Assembly: GCF_001039355.2 (NCBI RefSeq)
Contig: NW_019775422.1
Span: forward strand, 337,087-364,939
Source: Lingula anatina
Lineage: Eukaryota > Brachiopoda > Lingulata > Lingulida > Lingulidae
Reading direction: 5' to 3'
DNA length: 27,853 nt
Part shown: positions 23,009 through 27,853 of the stretch, in pieces
Position numbering within the stretch: the stretch's first letter is position 1
Layout: the number at the start of each line of letters is the position of its first letter
Notes under the pieces: model-generated
Databases searched by the model: none
What the model was told of the DNA's origin: nothing
What the model saw: only the letters and a program-made list of their open reading frames with translations
Made by a program: the position numbers and the translations under genes

Positions 23009-25532
23009 ATGAATCTTCCTGAAATCATATGCAATCGACGAAAATTCGCAGACGACAGATTGATCAATTTGAAAGCAGAACAAGTATGTCCTGGGAGATC
23101 CTTAGAGAAGCGACTCAAGGCCATAGAACTTGATCGAATAAGAGTCAAAGTGAAATTAGACCGAGAAACCGACGAACTTCGCCTTGCGTTGTTAAACCTG
23201 AGCCGGACGAAAAAACGACCGCGTACAACTGAGACGGAGAATGAACATTTTTCTGAAGGTAGCGTAAACGTTATCGTTTCGAAATATATCACAGATAATT
23301 TTTCCTTCAATTGACATATCATGACACGATTTTCAAGTAATTTCCAATCAATTACTTTTAGCCTAAAATCAGAGCACGCTTTATATAAAGTAAAAGGTGG
23401 GGATTTTGCGTGCGCCCGTCCCTCTCTCTTTTCCTTTCCCCCCTTTTTTTCTTTTGTGTGTGTGTCATTCCTAATAAAATATGTACTATTTTCCAATCTA
23501 GAGTATGGTTTCTACCACAGAATAACACGTAGCAAATGAAACATAATATGTAAGTCAGAGAAATTAGTCCAAATCACTACCAGTTTTAATGTAGAGTATA
23601 TGAGACCATTCCCAGACCCTATCGTACTAACTTTAGATCGAACTATTTCCAAGGGGATTTTCACTTAATTGCAATTAACTTAAGCGGCATAGATTTCTGG
23701 CACGCCCATTGAAGCTGGTAGGGGGTAATTAACTACCGGAGGCCAAGCATGCATGAAAGTTAATTACCCCCTAGCTGATTCGAAAGGCGTGACACACATT
23801 TTAGCCGCATAAGTTGATAGCAATTTAGCGTGAATCCCCGTAGAGTAAGAACGATCCTGTTGGATTGATCTAGGCATGGGAACCCAGTCTATGATATTCC
23901 TGTGAGTGATCATCTATGTCACCCTTCCCGCAAAGAGGGTCCAAAGTCAGCGCATAGACGGGAATGTGCACTACTCAGCACTCAGGTGTGAAAACGCCCC
24001 ACCGGAGGTGGATCGATCTGTTTAGAACGATAGTTTCATTGGGGATGAGCCTTAAGTGTATGAGTCGTTTTAAACCACTGTTCTGAAAGTTACATTTAGT
24101 TAAAAAATATTAAGAAAAAATGACCCTGATATTTTTGGAGAAAGCGATCCTTCGTCTCTCCTTTTCTTTTCCAGATGACCGACCGCACTCCGTATCTCAG
24201 AGCACCTTGGATTATGAGCAAGGGATACCGCCACCAGAGGGCAGTGTGGTGTCGCAGAGCATTGTGGGAAACCTAAGCGCGAGATACCATCGGCCTTCCT
24301 ACCGCGAGCTGCGACAGCGCGAGGCGTCGGCACGTGCACGCGTCAACCTGCTTAGTTACCAGAGACTCATCACAGATTTACGACAGAAGGAGGAACAGCG
24401 TAAAATACGACAGGCTGAATTCTTAAAGTCCATGAACACCATTGAAAGTTCTGTTCGCATTAAGACGAAAGAGAGAGAACGGGCGCAGTCAGTGAGCTCT
24501 TTAAGCAATACATTTTCACTTCCTATAAAAAACGCCACTGACATCAGTTGTCCGAAAGAAACGCTTGCCGCGCAATCTATACAGAATTATCTTCTTAAGA
24601 CACGTCATACTGCTGAATCTGCGCATTCGCTGGAAGAACCGCCTCCTGTGACGTCATTCACCTCGATCAGTTCTTTGAGCGATGGATACAACAGAACACA
24701 ATCAGAGAAGAGAACACGACGCTTATCAGTGGATGAAATTGATCTTCCAAAAGGGAGAATTTCACAGAGAAATAGGCGAAAGTCGCTTCCTCACAGTTCA
24801 CCGTGTAATTCTGACGAGGAGGTATGCGAAGTTCCAAAGACGGAATCAGACACACGTCCAATAAAAGCACGCAAATCAAAGCGCACGTTTGTCCACGTCT
24901 TTGTTCCCCAGGGGAATACAGACAATGCCACAGACAATTCACCAACAAAGTTGTCATCAGACAAAACCAATGCAAAACATGCTTCACTTGAAAAGAAGGA
25001 TGGTGTCGATTACGACAGTGATATCTGTATCAACGACCCGGATGAAGCGAAAGTGAAACCGGAAGTGAAACCAACAAAACGTGTCTCATTTCGACTTGAC
25101 AAGGTACAAAGATGGGTAGATGAAATGCCTGAGGAGGCCACTGGTTTAGAGGCACGGGCAGTCTCATCAGCGTCTTTTCAAAGCAGCTCCGCGCGACAGC
25201 GGAACCCAAACCCGCCTTCCGGCACTCACCCCACTCGCCCAACACTTAACAGGAGAGACAGCAGCGTCGGTTCAGTGGTTGATGGACACTCGACCAAGGA
25301 ACGCCAGCCTCTGTTTCTGGACTGTGACGACATGACTGACACTGACTACGTGTGGGACGAGGTCCGGAAGTGCCGCTACATCCGGGGCTACGACCCGCCG
25401 GAAATGCAAATCCCTGCCGACGCCGACTTGGAAAAGTTTGTCTTTGCCCCGAACGAGGCTAATGAGGATTTTGATTCCACAGCAACAGAGGACAACAATT
25501 CAGTTGGCAACGTTGAGGACTTCGAGAAATAA
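23009..25532 (+). CDS. Unrecognised 535-residue charged, largely disordered protein, 2 exons
   Basis: Exons 23009-23258 and 24175-25532 join in phase 1 (GAA G|AT) across gtagcg...tcttttccag, giving 535 codons plus TAA. The ATG has A at -3, and an in-frame TAA lies 60 bases upstream, so I take it as the start. Residues about 30-65 and 126-185 are rich in K, R, E and L (for example SYRELRQREASARARV and LITDLRQKEEQRKIRQ) and look helical or coiled. The middle is Ser-rich and disordered. RRLS (residues 265-268), RRKS (284-287) and RRDS (443-446) are basophilic-kinase consensus sites. KRVSF (385-389) fits the RVxF protein phosphatase 1 docking motif. The acidic tail (about 464-535) holds DTDYVWDEVRKCRYIRGYD. 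No signal peptide, membrane segment or catalytic motif. A PP1-targeting scaffold role is inference only. Confidence 0.75.
23259..24174 (+). other. Intron of the orphan gene
   Basis: A 916-bp GT-AG intron occupied in good part by a palindromic MITE (23606-23885). A frame from an ATG at 24120 runs through the acceptor into exon 2, so a shorter single-exon form is possible, but its first 18 codons read like intron. Confidence 0.6.
23606..23885. mobile_element. Long-TIR palindromic MITE, copy 1
   Basis: The left arm (ccaaggggattttcacttaa ... tggcacgccc) and the inverted right arm (ggggattcacgctaaattgc ... gtcacgcc) align over about 100 bases. A second inner palindrome, ggggtaattaac ... gttaattacccc, flanks the centre. 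The ends resemble gggttcccat. Non-coding, and shares its sequence with the copy at 26936-27160. Confidence 0.8.
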
Positions 25533-25814
25533 AGCGATGTAAACTGCATCGAATTATCATTATAAGTAAAGTGTGGTTCTTATAAACTGCACTCGTTTTG
25601 TGCATCTCAGCAATTAAATTTCGTCATAAAATTAGAAACACTGGAGAAAATGGTATTACTGTTATGTACAAGCTTCGTAACAAATTACATCATTATCTAT
25701 ATCAATAATTATGAATTCTTTTTCTATCTGCAGCCAATGCTTTTTAAACAACTTCAGTGACTTTTTAGTTTAATTTGTATTGTAAATATTTCATATACAC
25801 GTTTCATTTGGCTG

Positions 25815-25820
25815 AATAAA
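25815..25820 (+). terminator. Polyadenylation signal of the orphan gene
   Basis: AATAAA lies 283 bases after the TAA stop, directly before the (ATT)n tract. It is the clearest signal in the 3' flank. Confidence 0.55.
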
Positions 25821-25824
25821 CATA

Positions 25825-25882
<58 letters not shown>
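25825..25882. repeat. (ATT)n microsatellite
   Basis: About 19 uninterrupted ATT units. It is the inverse complement of the (AAT)n tract at 21118-21182, so the two could pair across the orphan gene. Confidence 0.97.
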
Positions 25883-25883
<1 letters not shown>

Positions 25884-26935
25884 TGGTCGGAGAAATAAGT
25901 GAAGCTCATAAAAAATAACCAATTATTAGTAACATATTCTGGAGTCCCCACTCTTAAGTGATAAATAGACGCCCTTTTTTCACTACTTTACCGATAAACT
26001 GATTAAAACATCCCCAGAGGGAAAAGAAGAAAAAGGTAATAGCGGTTGTGATAAAAATACTGAGCTATGTGGAAAAAAAATATTACTGAATGCTTTGATA
26101 TAAAATGGCCTGTATTCAACAAAAAATTCATTTTCCTGGATTGGGATGGCTGTTGTTTAGGGATGATGTATCGTTAGTTATTCAGGAAGAAAGGCGTCAG
26201 TTATTTTAACCGAGTCCTGGTATCCTGATATATCGTATTAATAACCAATAATGTTTTTTGGGAACAATACTTTCCATGTATGGTTTTGGATATATTTCTT
26301 CTCCACTGGACAGTAATCATAGTGTTTACTTAACCTTTGTAAAACACCACTTTGTTCTGAGAAAAGCAATCTAGATGATAAAAATTTTATCCAATGGTCA
26401 GTGTTGTCCAAAGGATAACGCTTTCCAGCTATGGTTGAAACTGGGCCATTGTGCTTGACATGTAGCAATCGCCTGAACAACCTCGTCTCACCTAACACAA
26501 CCAGACGGCGACCAGTCATTAACCGCAATCGTAGTATAAAACACAATGTTCCACTTTTATGCCAACAAAAAGCGTGACCAAGAAAGCACATTTCTTAGAT
26601 CTAAATGGCAATTTTGCCCATGTTATATTCTACTCGCATAAGGGTTAAGCCAGAATACATACACAATTTACTATCAGTATAAAAGTACAATAATTTTTTT
26701 CTCCTTCGATCTTGTTTTTTTTCTTTATATCCACATTGAGTTTCAGGGGTTTTTTTTTCGTTTAAGGCTATCTATGGTCATCACCGTCATCTGGTTCTCG
26801 TTTCACAAAAGCACTTTAATTATAAAATTGATCTCAACTTTAATACCACAAAATTCAGAACATAATATCCACATAAATAAAGGAGGTATTGAGAACTACA
26901 TGAATGTATAATACTCAGATACTGGAACTTAGACA
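25883..26935. other. 3' intergenic flank without a supported gene
   Basis: AT-rich. The only notable frame is 117 codons on the minus strand (26591 to 26238), with no motif that I recognise and no splice or promoter context. I do not call it a gene. Confidence 0.5.
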
Positions 26936-27160
26936 GGGTTCCCATAAACCTACCGAACTAGCTGGGTCGATCTAACTCCAAGGGGATTCTTGTTCAATTG
27001 CATTCAGTTTAATCAGCTTAAATGTCTGGCACGCCCACTGAAGGGGGAGGGGGTAATTTACTTTCATGCACGCTTAAACTGATAGCAATTTAGCGAGAAT
27101 CCCTTCGGAGATAGATCGATCCTGCTAGTAAGCTAGATCTAGGGTAATGGGAATGATCCC
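26936..27160. mobile_element. Long-TIR palindromic MITE, copy 2
   Basis: Shares with the 23606 copy the string tggcacgccca, the ggggtaatt core, tgatagcaatttagcg and cgatcct. Its own arms (cgatctaactccaaggggat and the inverse of gaagggattctcgc) pair. It is about 55 bases shorter in the centre. It lies 1.4 kb after the orphan gene. Confidence 0.75.
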
Positions 27161-27853
27161 TTACATGCACAATAGCAACTGATGGACTTTTAAATGGCCT
27201 GGATGGACCAGTGACTCGACCTTTTGTCATACGGTCATTTTGGGAAAGGTCTCAGGTCTGTGTGTTCTGAATCAATTTACGAAGGTATTAGATAGTAATC
27301 AAGTGCTCTTTATCGCGTAATTGTTAAGTGGCACTCGCTTCGTAGGTCCAGTTTTTGGTCATTATTCATTGCTGAAAATAGGACTGATTTTACTACTCAC
27401 AATTTCCTCAATTTCACTTTGCTTAATTTCAGATTGAACCTTCCAAATTCACTGCTATGCAATGAAGGTGTGAGTTCAAAGGTACGCCGGACTTAAGTGC
27501 CATCCACTCAATTAATTCCGGAAGAGCCGAGGTTAGGCGGCAACTACGGTCGAAATAACTAGTATGAACGTTTTTATTTCATTGTCACTCTATTCTGGTA
27601 AAATCAGTGACTCCCCACGACATGTATGTCAGCTCTAACACTGTGATGTTCGTCTCTATTGCCAGTACCTTTGCAGGTTTGAGGTTAACGAAAAACGCTT
27701 GTCTGGTAGATACCTAAAGATAACTGAAAACGTCAGAGCCGTAGCCTCCGGGGGGGCAGGGGGGGCAGCTGCCCCCCCCCCCTGGATTTGAGGTGCAAAA
27801 AAAAAAAACGCAATTTCTGACTTCTGATTGAGCAATAAATAAAAGTTAAAATG
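27161..27853. other. Right end of the window, no gene seen
   Basis: No exon-like frame. Ends with a G-run/C-run palindrome (27750-27782), a poly(A) of 12 bases near 27797 and AT-rich sequence with AATAAA near 27835. Confidence 0.5.
27750..27782. repeat. G-run/C-run palindrome centred on CAGCTG
   Basis: ggggggcagctgcccccc forms a perfect inverted repeat, followed by a longer C run. Similar strings recur in interspersed elements of marine invertebrates as far as I recall, so it may mark the end of a repeat that continues beyond the window. Confidence 0.6.

Noticed and set aside
22948-23496. 182-codon minus-strand frame
   Set aside because: It is antisense to the first exon of the orphan gene, extends into low-complexity intron sequence and shows no motif. 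The + strand model has matching splice phases and continues into a long exon.
24649-24656. Perfect CRE octamer in orphan exon 2 (another at 12853-12860 in a CP2 exon)
   Set aside because: Both are inside well-supported coding sequence and are probably chance. They also lower the weight of isolated CRE matches elsewhere in the window.
24667-24987. 106-codon and other frames opposite or within exon 2 of the orphan gene
   Set aside because: Shadows of the 1358-bp coding exon.

Overview
The window looks like nuclear DNA from an invertebrate animal. It is AT-rich, with many short exons (42-251 bp) separated by introns of about 200-1100 bp that carry GT-AG (once GC-AG) borders, plus microsatellites, a minisatellite, palindromic MITE-like elements and one 25-N assembly gap. 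The protein fragments I recognise fit best with a lophotrochozoan, most likely a mollusc, but that is a judgement from memory and not a search result.

Region 1 (1278-4844, + strand): six consecutive exons of a p90 ribosomal S6 kinase (RSK/RPS6KA), covering the N-terminal AGC kinase domain from just before the glycine loop to the DWWSYGVLM helix. The reading frame is intact, but no further RSK exon is visible in the remaining 23 kb. One of its introns is GC-AG.

Region 2 (about 5.5-18.95 kb, + strand): a CP2-family transcription factor (TFCP2/UBP1-like). Fourteen well-supported exons (11571-17130) encode the DNA-binding domain, a linker, a SAM-like domain and the C-terminal oligomerisation domain. 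A long 3'UTR with several Pumilio-type motifs follows. Two possible upstream exons (5513-5611, beside a CCAAT/CCAAT/CRE cluster, and 9943-10080) are compatible in phase but do not encode the usual CP2 N-terminus. The long intron between them holds a minisatellite, two palindromic elements, an antisense open segment ending in poly(A) and a helically phased array of nuclear-receptor half-sites.

Region 3 (about 18.95-22.5 kb): intergenic DNA with a G-rich tract, a perfect 106-bp tandem duplication, three RFX X-box-like motifs and an (AAT)n microsatellite.

Region 4 (23009-25532, + strand): a two-exon gene for a 535-residue, largely disordered, charged protein that I do not recognise. It has a coiled-coil-like N-terminal half, three RRxS basophilic-kinase sites and a KRVSF protein phosphatase 1 docking motif. 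A long palindromic MITE sits in its intron and a second copy lies downstream at about 27 kb. The remaining flank (25.8-27.85 kb) shows no convincing gene.

Nothing suggests that the three genes form one pathway. Shared orientation is the only visible link. RSK is a MAPK-cascade kinase, CP2 a transcription factor, and the third protein has kinase-site and PP1-docking motifs by sequence only.
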